In this document: positions 19,917 to 28,993 of the stretch, piece after piece
Numbering within the stretch: the first letter of the stretch is position 1
How the letters are laid out: every line of letters begins with the position of its first letter
DNA from: Pseudomonas sp. PDNC002
Lineage (GTDB): Bacteria; Pseudomonadota; Gammaproteobacteria; Pseudomonadales; Pseudomonadaceae
Direction of reading: 5' to 3'
Assembly: GCF_016919445.1 (NCBI RefSeq)
Contig: NZ_CP070356.1
Location: 255,501 to 319,500 of the forward strand
DNA length: 64,000 bases
Translations under genes and position numbers: made by a program
The notes under the pieces: generated by a model
What the model was told of the DNA's origin: nothing
What the model saw: the letters and a program-made list of their open reading frames with translations, nothing else
The model's database searches: none

Positions 19917-20879
19917 TCAGCGCTCGCCCAGCTTGTGCCGTGCCGCGTACAGGCAAACCATCTCCATCGCCAGGGTCGCGCCGGCCAGGGCGGTGATCTC
20001 GGCGCTGTCGTAGGGCGGCGCCACTTCCACCACGTCCATCCCCACCAGGTTGATACCGCGCAGCGCGCGGAGGATCTCCAACGCCTGGTGCGAACTCAGC
20101 CCGCCGCACACCGGCGTGCCGGTGCCCGGAGCGAAGGCCGGGTCGAGGCAGTCGATATCGAAGGTCAGGTACACCGGGTTGTCGCCGACCCGTGCGCGGA
20201 TGCGCTCGGCGATGGCTTGCGGCGAGTGACGATGGACTTCGCGGGCGTCCAGCACCTGGAAGCCCATCACGTCGTCATTGGTAGTGCGCAGGCCGACCTG
20301 CACCGAGCGCGACGGGTCGACCAACCCCTCGCGGGCCGCGTGGTAGAACATGGTGCCGTGGTCGATGCGCTGGCAGTCCTCGTCTGGCCAGGTGTCGCTG
20401 TGGGCATCGAAGTGGATCAGCGACAGCGGGCCGTGCTTCTTCGCGTGGGCCTTGAGCAGCGGGTAGCTGATGAAGTGGTCGCCGCCCAGAGTCAGCAGCG
20501 CGCAACCGGCATCGAGGATGCGCGCGGCATGGGCTTCGATGACGTCCGGGGTTTCCTGCGGCACGCCGTGATCGAAGGAGCAGTCGCCGTAGTCGATCAC
20601 CGCCAGGTGGTCGAAGGGGTCGAATTCCCAGGGGAAGTGCCGGGCCCAGGCCATCTGCACCGAGGCCGCACGGATCGCGCGCGGCCCGAAGCGGCTGCCG
20701 GGGCGGTTGGTGGTGGCGGTGTCGAAGGGCACGCCGCTGACCACCAGGTCGACGCCGCGCAGGTCGCGGCTGTAGCGGCGACGCATGAAGCTGGTGATGC
20801 CGGCGTAGGTGGATTCCGCGCTGGTGCCATAAAGGCTGTCGCGGGTGATGGCCTGGTCGTTGTCGTTAGCGAGATCCAT
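19917..20879 (-). CDS. speB: Agmatinase-family ureohydrolase
   Basis: A 320-residue arginase-superfamily enzyme that hydrolyses a guanidino compound to an amine plus urea. The binuclear Mn site is complete: GGDHFISYP, DAHSDT and FDIDCLDPAFAPGTGTPV. Length and sequence fit agmatinase, but pseudomonads also carry close relatives for 4-guanidinobutyrate (GbuA) and 3-guanidinopropionate (GpuA), and these cannot be told apart here. The neighbouring polyamine-type binding protein and LysR gene favour agmatine or a related polyamine. It lies about 220 bases downstream of the binding-protein gene on the same strand, separated by a composite repeat. Confidence 0.93.
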   Translation of the reverse strand: MDLANDNDQAITRDSLYGTSAESTYAGITSFMRRRYSRDLRGVDLVVSGVPFDTATTNRPGSRFGPRAIRAASVQMAWARHFPWEFDPFDHLAVIDYGDCSFDHGVPQETPDVIEAHAARILDAGCALLTLGGDHFISYPLLKAHAKKHGPLSLIHFDAHSDTWPDEDCQRIDHGTMFYHAAREGLVDPSRSVQVGLRTTNDDVMGFQVLDAREVHRHSPQAIAERIRARVGDNPVYLTFDIDCLDPAFAPGTGTPVCGGLSSHQALEILRALRGINLVGMDVVEVAPPYDSAEITALAGATLAMEMVCLYAARHKLGER

Positions 20880-20934
20880 GGTGTCCTCATCAGTGTCTTT
20901 GGGTTATGTCCTGATAGCGCGGTGCCGGCGGAAG

Positions 20935-21096
20935 CCCCTCTCCCTAACCCTCTCCCTGAAGGGAGAGGGGACCGTTAGGTGCCGGCTGATACCTCAGCAT
21001 CAGCCGGCACAGTCAGCTCCCTCTCCTGAGGGAGAGGGCTGGGGTGAGGGGAAACCGCCAGCACGATATTTGCGGCAGAAAGACAGTTGCTCCTAC
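20935..21096. repeat. Composite A-C palindromic repeat, copy 2
   Basis: The A module (20935-21051) has arms CCCTCTCCCTGAAGGG and AGGGAGAGGGCTGGGGTGAG around a GGTGCCGGCTGATAC..TCAGCCGGCAC core. The C module AGACAGTTGCTCCTAC at 21081-21096 ends eight bases from the stop codon of the leftward binding-protein gene. Confidence 0.85.
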
Positions 21097-21103
21097 CTGG
21101 ATA

Positions 21104-22195
21104 TCAGGTGCGCGTACGGAACGCCGACCACAGCCGCGTGCGGTCGCGCTGCTGCTTCAGCGTCAGCAGTTGCTCACCGAACAATTTCTGGCGCATGGCG
21201 GCCGGCGGGTAGATGTCCGGGTCGCCGGCCACGTCGGCGTTGAGCAGCGGCGTGGCCTTCAGGTTGGCGTTGGCGAAGTACAGGGTGTTGGTCAGCTCGG
21301 CGATGGAGTCCGGGCGCAACATGAAGTCGATGAAGGCGCGGGCTTCCTGCGGGTGCGGCGCGTCCACCGGGATGGCCATGGTGTCGAACCAGATCAGCGT
21401 GCCTTCCTTGGGAATCCGGTAGATCACCTCGAACGGCTTGTTCGCCTGCTTCGCCTGCGCGGCACCCATCAGCGCATCGCCGGTGTAGGTCAGGGCGACG
21501 CACAGCGAACCATTGGCCAGGTCATTGATGTGCTTGCCGCTGGCGATGTAGCGCACGTTGGGCTGCAGCTTGCCCAGCAGCTCGCGGACCTGGGCGAGGT
21601 CGGCCGGGTCGGTGCTGTAGGGCGACTTGCCGAGGTAGTTCAGCGCGACGCTGATGACTTCCTGGGGCGAATCGATCAGCGAGATGCCGCAGTCGGCCAG
21701 GCGGCTGGCGTACTCGGGCTTGAACAGCAGGTCGAGGCTGTCCAGCGGCGCATCGGGGATGCGCTTGAGCACGGCGTCCTTGTTGAGGGCGAGGCCCACG
21801 GTGCCCCAGGTGTAGGGCACGCCGAAACGGTTGCCCGGATCGATGGTAGCCAGCTTGGCCAGCAGTTCCGGGTCGAGATTGGCGAAGTTCTTCAACTGCG
21901 CATCGTTCACCGGCTGTACGGCCTTGGCCTGAATGGCGCGGGCCAGCCCGCTGCTGGCGGGGAAGACGACGTCGTAACCGCTGCGGCCGGTCATCAGCTT
22001 GCTGTCGAGCACCTCGGCGCTGTCGAAGGTGTCGTATTTGACGCGGATGCCGGTTTCCTTCTGGAAACGCTGCAGCGCGTCGGCGCCGACGTAATCCGCC
22101 CAGTTATAGAGGTTGAGCACCCGCTCCTGCGCCTGCAGGGGCACGGCCAGGGCTACGGCCAGAACCGCGAGAGAAGCCCGGAAGAACGCACGCAT
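21104..22195 (-). CDS. Polyamine ABC-transporter periplasmic binding protein (PotF/SpuD-like)
   Basis: A 363-residue cluster-D solute-binding protein. The signal peptide is residues 1-21 (ASLAVLAVALAVPLQAQ). Family motifs are VLNLYNWADYV at the mature start, GYDVVFPASSGL, GVPYTWGTVGLALN, LTYTGDALMGAAQAKQAN and PKEGTLIWFDTMAIP. It should bind putrescine, spermidine or agmatine in the periplasm. The Met-Arg-Ala start at 22195 has GAGG eight bases away; an in-frame ATG six bases earlier has poorer spacing. No permease or ATPase gene is nearby, so it must work with a transporter encoded elsewhere or act as a sensor. Confidence 0.93.
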   Translation of the reverse strand: MRAFFRASLAVLAVALAVPLQAQERVLNLYNWADYVGADALQRFQKETGIRVKYDTFDSAEVLDSKLMTGRSGYDVVFPASSGLARAIQAKAVQPVNDAQLKNFANLDPELLAKLATIDPGNRFGVPYTWGTVGLALNKDAVLKRIPDAPLDSLDLLFKPEYASRLADCGISLIDSPQEVISVALNYLGKSPYSTDPADLAQVRELLGKLQPNVRYIASGKHINDLANGSLCVALTYTGDALMGAAQAKQANKPFEVIYRIPKEGTLIWFDTMAIPVDAPHPQEARAFIDFMLRPDSIAELTNTLYFANANLKATPLLNADVAGDPDIYPPAAMRQKLFGEQLLTLKQQRDRTRLWSAFRTRT

Positions 22196-22247
22196 GATCA
22201 TCGCCTCGAGATTGTTGTAGTTGTGGGGCGAGCATGGCGCGGGCTTT

Positions 22248-22278
22248 ACTTTGCAAAAATACAAAGTTAATTACTTTG
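22248..22278. promoter_or_regulatory. Candidate LysR operator in the divergent promoter region
   Basis: ACTTTG at 22248 and CAAAGT at 22262 form an inverted repeat with an 8-base AT-rich gap, containing a T-N11-A LysR-type core. A third ACTTTG lies at 22273. The array sits between the binding-protein gene and the lysR gene. Confidence 0.5.
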
Positions 22279-22310
22279 GCATTTCTTCCTGACAATGTTT
22301 GGAGCCCGCC

Positions 22311-23219
22311 ATGCTCAGCCAATTGCGCGACCTCGACCTGCAGTTGCTGCGCCTGTTCGTGACCGTGGTGGAGTGCGGCGGCTTCAGCGCGGCGCAAGGC
22401 GAGCTGGGGCTGAGCCAGCCGAGCATCAGCATCCAGATGGCCAAGCTGGAGACGCGCCTGGGCTATCGCCTGTGCGAACGCGGCAAGGGCGGCTTCCGCC
22501 TGACACCCAAGGGCGAGCACCTGCTGCAATCGACGCGGCGCCTGTTCGTCGCCATCGAGGGCTTCCGCGACGAGGCGCGCGGCGTAGCGGACAAGCTGCT
22601 GGGCGAGGTGCGCATCGGCCTGTCCGAGGGCCTGGATGTGGAGGTGCTGGCGCAGTTGTCCGGGGCGATCCGCCGCTTCCGCCAGCGCAACGAAGCGGTC
22701 AGCCTGGAACTGGTGACAGCCACGCCCGCCGAGCTGGAACGCCTGTTGCTGCAGGACCGGTTGCACCTGGCGGTCGGCTACTTCGCCGGCACCCAGGCGG
22801 CGCTGGAGCACCACACCCTATTCGTCGAACCCCAGGGCCTTTATTGCGGTGCGGGCCATCCTGCGTTCACGGAAACGAAACCGACCCGCGATTCCCTGGC
22901 CGACGCCGACCAGGTGCTGCACCCCTACCGTTTCATCGCCGCCGACGAGCCGTTGCAGACGAGCCGCAGCAGCGCGCGCTGCGAACAAGTCGATGGCAGC
23001 CTGGCCTTCATCCTTTCCGGCGCGCACATCGGCTATCTGCCCAAGCACGTCGCCCAGCCCTGGATCGAGCGCGGCCAACTGCGCGAACTGCTGCCCGACG
23101 AGCTGGGCTTCGACGTGGCCTTCAGCCTGACCCGCCACCGCGGCCGCCACCCCGGCGATGCCGAGCAGGCCTTCGTCAGCGATCTTCTGGCAGCCTTCGG
23201 CCAGCACGCGGCCGATTGA
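22311..23219 (+). CDS. LysR-family transcriptional regulator
   Basis: A 302-residue LTTR. The N-terminal winged helix (residues about 6-65) has LDLQLLRLFVTVVECGGFSA and the recognition helix region LGLSQPSISIQMAKLETRLG; the rest is the periplasmic-binding-protein-like effector domain. The ATG at 22311 has GGAG seven bases upstream; a TTG twelve bases earlier in frame is less likely. It is divergent from the polyamine-binding-protein gene, the classical LysR arrangement, so it probably controls that gene and perhaps the agmatinase gene. The effector, perhaps agmatine or a polyamine, is inferred. Confidence 0.93.
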   Translation: MLSQLRDLDLQLLRLFVTVVECGGFSAAQGELGLSQPSISIQMAKLETRLGYRLCERGKGGFRLTPKGEHLLQSTRRLFVAIEGFRDEARGVADKLLGEVRIGLSEGLDVEVLAQLSGAIRRFRQRNEAVSLELVTATPAELERLLLQDRLHLAVGYFAGTQAALEHHTLFVEPQGLYCGAGHPAFTETKPTRDSLADADQVLHPYRFIAADEPLQTSRSSARCEQVDGSLAFILSGAHIGYLPKHVAQPWIERGQLRELLPDELGFDVAFSLTRHRGRHPGDAEQAFVSDLLAAFGQHAAD

Positions 23220-23358
23220 CGCAGGCGCGTCTTTGGAACCCGGAGGCTCTGGCGCAGTCCCAAGCGACCGATCACTTCTTGTGACAGCTCTTCGGCCAGC
23301 GGCGCGGGCCGCGCCGGGAGCTTTCCGCTATCATGCCCGCCACCCTGTAGTCCGCGAG

Positions 23359-25218
23359 ATGTCCATGCGCCGCCTGCTCACCCTGCTCCTGCTTCTCGTC
23401 GCCCTGCCCGCCTCCGCCGGCCTGTTCGACAAACCCGCCGACAAGGGCGGCTTCGCCGCCGGGCAACCGGCCAAGGGCGATTTCCTGCCGGTGGCCGAGG
23501 CCTTCCGCGTCAGCGTCGAGGACAGCGACAGCCAGCAGGTGAAGCTGCGCTTCATCAATGCCGACGGCTACTACCTCTACCAGCACCGTTTCAGCTTCAA
23601 GATCGAACCCGCCGACAGCGGCGTGACCGTGGGCGACGTGAAGCTGCCGCAGGGCAAGCAACACCACGACGATTACTTCGGTGACACCGTCGTCTACTAC
23701 GCCATCACCGACATCGACGTGCCGCTCAACAACCCGCAGCACAAACCCTTCACCCTCGTCGTCGGCTACCAGGGCTGCGCCGACAAGGGCCTGTGCTACG
23801 CGCCGGAAACTACCCGCCTGCAGATTGCCGACGGCCAGGCCGCCAGCGTCGTGACCGGCGCTGCGCCCTCCGCCGCCGCCCAACCCGCGTCCGGCGCGAG
23901 CAATCCGCTGGCCAGCCTGCTGGGCGACCATGAGCCAGGCAAGATCAAGAAGCTCGGCCGTGCCCTGGTGATCTTTTTCCTGCTGGGCCTGGCGCTGACC
24001 TTCACCCCTTGCGTGCTGCCGATGCTGCCGATCCTCTCCGGCGTGGTCCTGCGCGGCCGTCCGGGCGGCATGCGCGGCCTGGCGCTGTCGCTGGCCTACG
24101 TGCTGCCGATGGCGGCCTGCTACGCGGTGCTCGGCACGCTGATGGGCCTCTTCGGCGCCAAGCTCAACCTGCAGGCGATGCTGCAATCGCCCTGGGTACT
24201 GATCCCCTTCGCGGCCTTCTTCGTGGTCTTCGCCGTGGCCATGTTCGGCGTGTTCGAGATGCGCCTGCCGGGCTTCCTGCGCGAACGCCTGGACAACATG
24301 GCCAACAACACCCGCGGCGGCTCCATCGCCGGCGCGGCGACCCTGGGCGTGCTCTCCAGCCTGCTGGTGTCGCCCTGCGTCACCGCCCCGCTGGCCGGCC
24401 TGCTGCTCTATATCAGCAGCACCGGCGACGCAGTGGGCGGCGGCCTGCTGCTGTTCTCCCTGGGCCTGGGCATGGGCACGCCACTGGTGATCTTCGCCGT
24501 CGGCGGCGGAGCAATGCTGCCCAAGAGCGGCGCCTGGATGAACGCCGTGCGCAACGTCTTCGGCGTGATGCTGCTGGCAGTGGCCATCTGGATGCTCGAA
24601 CGCCTGGTCTCCGGCCCGGTGGCGCTGACCCTCTGGGGCACGCTGGCCGGCGGCGTCGCCGTGGCCATCGGCACCCTCGAACTGGGGCCGAAGAAGCCGC
24701 TGCAACGTGCCGGCCAATTGCTCGGCCTTATGTTGCTGGTCTATGCCGTCGCCGCCTGGACCGGCGCCCTGCGCGGCGAATCCGACCCGCTACACCCGCT
24801 GGGCCGCAGCGGCGTGAGCAGCCACGCCGGACCGCCGAGCTCCACACCCGGCGACTGGCAGAACATCACCACGCCAGCCCAGTTGGACGCAGCGCTGCGC
24901 AGCGCCTCGGCCAGCGGCCGCCCGGTACTGCTGGACTGGTATGCGGATTGGTGCATCAGTTGCAAGATCATCGAGCGCCAGGTACTGCCGGCGCCGGAAG
25001 TCCAGTCACAACTGCCCGGTTTCGTCCTGCTGCGTTTCGACATGACCGCCAGCACCGAGGAGCAGCGCGCCCTGCTCGACCGCTACAACCTGTTCGGCCC
25101 GCCCGCGCTGCTGTTCTTCTCGCCAAAAGGCGACGAATGGAGCGACCTGCGCATCATCGGCGAGACCGATGCCGCCACCCTCGCCGACCGCCTCAAACAG
25201 GCGGGAACGCGCTCCTGA
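23359..25218 (+). CDS. dipZ: Thiol:disulfide interchange protein DsbD2 (DipZ)
   Basis: A 619-residue inner-membrane reductant relay that moves electrons from cytoplasmic thioredoxin to periplasmic partners. The signal peptide is residues 1-23. The periplasmic alpha domain spans about 35-165, with its cysteine pair in GYQGCADKGLCYAPET. The eight-helix CcdA-like core has cysteines in FTPCVLPMLPILSG and SPCVTAPLAGLL. The C-terminal thioredoxin-like gamma domain carries the C-I-S-C motif at 532-535 (DWYADWCISCKIIE). All three cysteine pairs are present, so it should be functional. ATG 23359 is used; an ATG six bases later is equally plausible. The stop codon overlaps the end of a MITE-like element. 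Confidence 0.95.
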   Translation: MSMRRLLTLLLLLVALPASAGLFDKPADKGGFAAGQPAKGDFLPVAEAFRVSVEDSDSQQVKLRFINADGYYLYQHRFSFKIEPADSGVTVGDVKLPQGKQHHDDYFGDTVVYYAITDIDVPLNNPQHKPFTLVVGYQGCADKGLCYAPETTRLQIADGQAASVVTGAAPSAAAQPASGASNPLASLLGDHEPGKIKKLGRALVIFFLLGLALTFTPCVLPMLPILSGVVLRGRPGGMRGLALSLAYVLPMAACYAVLGTLMGLFGAKLNLQAMLQSPWVLIPFAAFFVVFAVAMFGVFEMRLPGFLRERLDNMANNTRGGSIAGAATLGVLSSLLVSPCVTAPLAGLLLYISSTGDAVGGGLLLFSLGLGMGTPLVIFAVGGGAMLPKSGAWMNAVRNVFGVMLLAVAIWMLERLVSGPVALTLWGTLAGGVAVAIGTLELGPKKPLQRAGQLLGLMLLVYAVAAWTGALRGESDPLHPLGRSGVSSHAGPPSSTPGDWQNITTPAQLDAALRSASASGRPVLLDWYADWCISCKIIERQVLPAPEVQSQLPGFVLLRFDMTASTEEQRALLDRYNLFGPPALLFFSPKGDEWSDLRIIGETDAATLADRLKQAGTRS

Positions 25219-25415
25219 GAACCTGCTTGCAATCTCGCGAGCTAGAGCAGGGCAAGGCAAAAACGAGCGAGGAAGCGGAGTTTACGAGTAGTAAATGAGC
25301 ATGACTCGCTGCGCTCGCCCCTTCGGGCCGCACTGAAGTGCGTTAGCCGCAAGCGGCTTCCGACCCCGTTTTTAACGCGGCCATGCCGACGCGCAGCAGG
25401 TTGCAAGCAGGTTCT
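25218..25415. mobile_element. MITE-like element with perfect 15-bp terminal inverted repeats
   Basis: AGAACCTGCTTGCAA at 25218-25232 and its exact reverse complement TTGCAAGCAGGTTCT at 25401-25415 bound a 198-bp segment without a gene. Inside are short dyads, e.g. TTTAC-gagta-GTAAA near 25280, and a run of GCTGCGCTCGCCCCTTCGGG. The left end shares the last base of the dipZ stop codon. I see no target-site duplication. Confidence 0.7.
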
Positions 25416-25567
25416 GATCACAGTTTGACTGCAACGGTTCTGCCGTAATCGGCTGGCAACATGCTGACATCTACGGCAAAACCCGCATGACTGGACAGTC
25501 ACGCCGGCTTTCCGGCATAGTCCCGCCCTATCTTTATCCCGCCAAGAACAAGGACTACAGCATCCAG
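25219..25567. other. dipZ-aroQ intergenic region
   Basis: The 349 bases hold the MITE-like element (to 25415) followed by about 150 bases that should contain the aroQ-accB-accC promoter. TTGACT near 25425 is a possible -35, but no convincing -10 at the right distance is visible. No gene is seen. Confidence 0.6.
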
Positions 25568-26011
25568 ATGGCGACCTTACTGGTACTGCACGGGCCCAAC
25601 CTCAACCTGCTGGGCACCCGCGAGCCCGACAAGTACGGCTCCGTCACCCTTGAGCAGATCAACCAGGACCTGGAGCGCCGCGCCCGCGAAGCCGGCCACC
25701 ACCTGATGCACCTGCAGAGCAACGCCGAGTACGAACTGATCGACCGGATCCACGCCGCGCGCAACGAAGGCGTGGACTTCATCCTGATCAATCCGGCCGC
25801 TTTTACGCATACAAGTGTCGCCCTACGTGACGCATTGCTCGCAGTGAGCATCCCATTCATCGAAGTGCACCTCTCCAACGTGCACAAACGTGAACCTTTC
25901 CGGCATCACTCCTACTTCTCCGACGTGGCGGTAGGGGTGATCTGCGGTCTGGGCGCCACAGGCTACCGCCTGGCCCTGGAATCCGCCCTTGAACAACTTG
26001 AACGCCCGTGA
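25568..26011 (+). CDS. aroQ: Type II 3-dehydroquinate dehydratase
   Basis: A 147-residue shikimate-pathway enzyme that dehydrates 3-dehydroquinate to 3-dehydroshikimate. The type II motifs are all present: [20 protein letters not shown] with the catalytic Tyr, [32 protein letters not shown] and the catalytic His region [20 protein letters not shown]. It normally forms dodecamers. accB starts 25 bases after the stop and accC follows, giving the aroQ-accB-accC operon usual in pseudomonads. In PAO1 the syntenic copy is called aroQ1. Confidence 0.97.
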   Translation: MATLLVLHGPNLNLLGTREPDKYGSVTLEQINQDLERRAREAGHHLMHLQSNAEYELIDRIHAARNEGVDFILINPAAFTHTSVALRDALLAVSIPFIEVHLSNVHKREPFRHHSYFSDVAVGVICGLGATGYRLALESALEQLERP

Positions 26012-26035
26012 CCTCACCTGGGAGAGCGAACACTG

Positions 26036-26500
26036 ATGGACATCCGTAAAGTCAAGAAACTGATCGAACTGCTCGAAGAATCCGGTATCGACGAACTGGA
26101 GATCAAAGAGGGCGAAGAGTCCGTACGCATCAGCCGTCACAGCAAGACCGCCGCCCAGCCGATCTATGCTGCCGCTCCTGCCTACGCTCCGGCTCCGGCT
26201 CCCGCCGCAGCTCCGGTCGCCGCTGCCGCTCCGGCCGCTGAAGCCGCCCCGGCTGCGCAGAACCTGGCCGGCGCCGTGCGCTCGCCGATGGTCGGCACCT
26301 TCTACCGCGCTGCCTCGCCGACCTCCGCCAACTTCGTCGAAGTCGGCCAGAGCGTGAAGAAAGGCGACATCCTCTGCATCGTCGAAGCCATGAAGATGAT
26401 GAACCACATCGAGGCCGAGACCAGTGGCGTGATCGGTCAGATCCTCGTGGAGAACGGTCAGCCGGTCGAGTTCGACCAGCCCCTGTTCACCATCGTTTAA
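26036..26500 (+). CDS. accB: Biotin carboxyl carrier protein of acetyl-CoA carboxylase
   Basis: A 154-residue carrier. The N-terminal helix ([19 protein letters not shown]) is followed by an Ala/Pro-rich flexible linker (about 50-80). The C-terminal biotinyl domain has the biotin attachment Lys120 in IVEAMKMMN. It shuttles carboxybiotin between biotin carboxylase and the carboxyltransferase in malonyl-CoA synthesis. It lies between aroQ and accC in one operon; GGGAGAGCGAACACTG precedes the start. Confidence 0.98.
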   Translation: MDIRKVKKLIELLEESGIDELEIKEGEESVRISRHSKTAAQPIYAAAPAYAPAPAPAAAPVAAAAPAAEAAPAAQNLAGAVRSPMVGTFYRAASPTSANFVEVGQSVKKGDILCIVEAMKMMNHIEAETSGVIGQILVENGQPVEFDQPLFTIV

Positions 26501-26517
26501 AGCGCGGGGAGCCTGCG

Positions 26518-27867
26518 ATGTTGGAAAAAGTACTGATCGCCAACCGCGGCGAAATTGCGCTGCGCATCCTGCGCGCGTGCAAGGAGCTGGGCATCAAGAC
26601 AGTGGCCGTGCACTCGACCGCCGACCGTGAGCTGATGCACCTGTCGCTGGCCGACGAAGCGGTCTGCATCGGTCCGGCCCCGGCCGCGCAGTCCTACCTG
26701 CACATTCCGGCGATCATCGCCGCGGCCGAGGTCACCGGCGCCGTGGGTATCCACCCCGGCTACGGTTTCCTCGCCGAGAACGCCGACTTCGCCGAGCAGG
26801 TCGAACGCTCCGGCTTCACCTTCATCGGCCCGAGCGCCGACGTCATCCGCCTGATGGGTGACAAGGTGTCCGCCAAGGACGCCATGAAGAAGTCCGGCGT
26901 ACCGACCGTACCGGGCTCCGACGGCCCGCTGCCCGAAGACGAAGAAACCGCGCTGGCGATCGCCCGCGAGGTGGGCTACCCGGTGATCATCAAGGCCGCC
27001 GGTGGCGGTGGTGGTCGCGGGATGCGCGTCGTGCACCACGAGGAAGACCTGATCAAGTCCGCCAAGCTGACCCGCACCGAAGCGGGCGCGGCCTTCGGCA
27101 ACTCGATGGTCTACCTGGAGAAGTTCCTGACCAACCCGCGTCACGTGGAAGTCCAGGTGCTCTCCGACGGCCAGGGCAACGCCATCCACCTGGGCGACCG
27201 CGACTGCTCCCTGCAGCGTCGTCACCAGAAGGTGCTGGAAGAAGCCCCAGCCCCGGGCATCGACGAGAAGGCCCGCGCCGAAGTGCTGGCCCGCTGCGTC
27301 CAGGCCTGCGTGGAAATCGGCTACCGTGGCGCCGGCACCTTCGAGTTCCTTTACGAGAACGGCCGCTTCTACTTCATCGAGATGAACACCCGCGTTCAGG
27401 TGGAGCATCCGGTGTCGGAGATGGTCACTGGCATCGACATCGTCAAGGAGATGCTCAGCATCGCCTCGGGCAACAAGCTGTCGATCAAGCAGGAAGACGT
27501 GGTCATCCGTGGCCATGCGCTGGAATGCCGGATCAACGCCGAAGACCCGAAGACCTTCATGCCCAGCCCCGGCAAGGTGAAACACTTCCATGCACCGGGC
27601 GGCAACGGCGTGCGTGTGGATTCGCACCTGTACAGCGGCTATGCCGTACCGCCGAACTACGACTCGCTGGTGGGCAAGGTCATCACCTACGGCAAGGACC
27701 GCGCGGAAGCCCTGGCGCGCATGCGTAATGCGCTGGACGAGCTGATCGTCGATGGCATCAAGACCAACACCGAGCTGCACAAGGAGCTGGTCCGCGACAA
27801 AGAGTTCTGCAAGGGTGGCGTGAATATCCACTACCTGGAGAAGAAGCTGGGCATGGACAAGCACTAA
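26518..27867 (+). CDS. accC: Biotin carboxylase subunit of acetyl-CoA carboxylase
   Basis: A 449-residue ATP-grasp enzyme that carboxylates AccB-bound biotin with ATP and bicarbonate. The start [20 protein letters not shown] is the family signature. The glycine-rich ATP loop is [14 protein letters not shown], and the catalytic region is [20 protein letters not shown]. The length equals E. coli AccC (449). It starts 17 bases after accB, with GGGGAG upstream, and ends before a clear terminator. Confidence 0.98.
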   Translation: MLEKVLIANRGEIALRILRACKELGIKTVAVHSTADRELMHLSLADEAVCIGPAPAAQSYLHIPAIIAAAEVTGAVGIHPGYGFLAENADFAEQVERSGFTFIGPSADVIRLMGDKVSAKDAMKKSGVPTVPGSDGPLPEDEETALAIAREVGYPVIIKAAGGGGGRGMRVVHHEEDLIKSAKLTRTEAGAAFGNSMVYLEKFLTNPRHVEVQVLSDGQGNAIHLGDRDCSLQRRHQKVLEEAPAPGIDEKARAEVLARCVQACVEIGYRGAGTFEFLYENGRFYFIEMNTRVQVEHPVSEMVTGIDIVKEMLSIASGNKLSIKQEDVVIRGHALECRINAEDPKTFMPSPGKVKHFHAPGGNGVRVDSHLYSGYAVPPNYDSLVGKVITYGKDRAEALARMRNALDELIVDGIKTNTELHKELVRDKEFCKGGVNIHYLEKKLGMDKH

Positions 27868-27898
27868 GCGCTTGTTGAAAGCCTGCCTTGCGCTCCAC

Positions 27899-27931
27899 CA
27901 CAAGGGCTGCCTCCGGGCGGCCCTTGTGCTT
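27899..27931 (+). terminator. Intrinsic terminator of the aroQ-accB-accC operon
   Basis: CACAAGGGC (27899-27907) pairs with GCCCTTGTG (27920-27928), followed by CTTT. It begins 32 bases after the accC stop. Confidence 0.8.
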
Positions 27932-28054
27932 TGCGTACCCCGCACGCTGGCATGGCCCGGTGCCGTGCAGTAAGCTTGCCGCCTTTATCTACGGGCCGCC
28001 TGGGCGGTCCGTTGTCTTTTCCAGCAGCATCCCAGCACTATCGAGGTACCGCCC

Positions 28055-28933
28055 ATGCCCTGGCTCCAAGTCCGACTCGCCATCACCCCGGATCAGGCGG
28101 AAACCTACGAAGATGCGCTGCTGGAAGTCGGCGCCGTGTCCGTGACCTTCATGGACGCGGAAGACCAGCCGATCTTCGAACCTGACCTGGGCACCACCCC
28201 GCTGTGGAGCCACACCCATCTGCTCGCCCTGTTCGAGGCGGACACCGACGAAACCTCGCTCCTTGCCCATCTGACCCTGCTGACCGGCGGCGAGCTGCCG
28301 CAGCACCAGATCGAGCGCATCGAGGACCAGGACTGGGAGCGCAGCTGGATGGACAACTTCCAGCCCATGCGCTTCGGCCGCCGCCTGTGGATCGTCCCGA
28401 GCTGGCACGACGCCCCGGAGCCGGAGGCGGTGAACCTGCTGCTCGATCCGGGCCTGGCCTTTGGTACCGGCACCCACCCGACCACCGCGCTGTGCCTGGA
28501 ATGGCTCGACGGCCAGGAGCTGGCCGGCAAGCAAGTGCTGGATTTCGGTTGCGGCTCGGGCATCCTCGCCATCGCCGCGCTGCTGCTGGGCGCCGAACAG
28601 GCTGTCGGCACCGATATCGACCCGCAGGCGCTGGAAGCCTCGCGCGACAACGCCTCGCGCAACGGCATCGACCCGGCGAAATTCCCCGTCTACCTGCCCG
28701 CTGATCTGCCCAGGGAACCCACGGACGTCCTGGTGGCGAACATTCTTGCCGGTCCGCTGGTCACATTGGCAGAGCAGCTCACCGGCCTGGTGAAATCCGG
28801 CGGGCTGTTGGCCCTCTCGGGCATCCTCGCCGAACAGGCCGAGGAAGTGCGTGCCGCCTATGCCGGCGCCTTCGACCTCGACCCGACCGCCGAGCGCGAT
28901 GGCTGGATCCGCATCACGGGCCGCCGCCGCTGA
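28055..28933 (+). CDS. prmA: Ribosomal protein L11 methyltransferase
   Basis: A 292-residue SAM-dependent enzyme that trimethylates L11. The N-terminal substrate-recognition domain ([22 protein letters not shown]) is joined to a Rossmann methyltransferase domain with motif [21 protein letters not shown] at about 160-180 and the post-I acidic residue in [10 protein letters not shown]. The PrmA-specific [14 protein letters not shown] precedes it. Length matches E. coli PrmA (293). It is followed 60 bases later by the zinc-ribbon gene on the same strand, as in other pseudomonads. Confidence 0.97.
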   Translation: MPWLQVRLAITPDQAETYEDALLEVGAVSVTFMDAEDQPIFEPDLGTTPLWSHTHLLALFEADTDETSLLAHLTLLTGGELPQHQIERIEDQDWERSWMDNFQPMRFGRRLWIVPSWHDAPEPEAVNLLLDPGLAFGTGTHPTTALCLEWLDGQELAGKQVLDFGCGSGILAIAALLLGAEQAVGTDIDPQALEASRDNASRNGIDPAKFPVYLPADLPREPTDVLVANILAGPLVTLAEQLTGLVKSGGLLALSGILAEQAEEVRAAYAGAFDLDPTAERDGWIRITGRRR

Positions 28934-28993
28934 GTGCCCGTCACACGGGGCTTGAGTTAGACTAACCGCCTGATTTTTCCGTCGGACCGCCGC

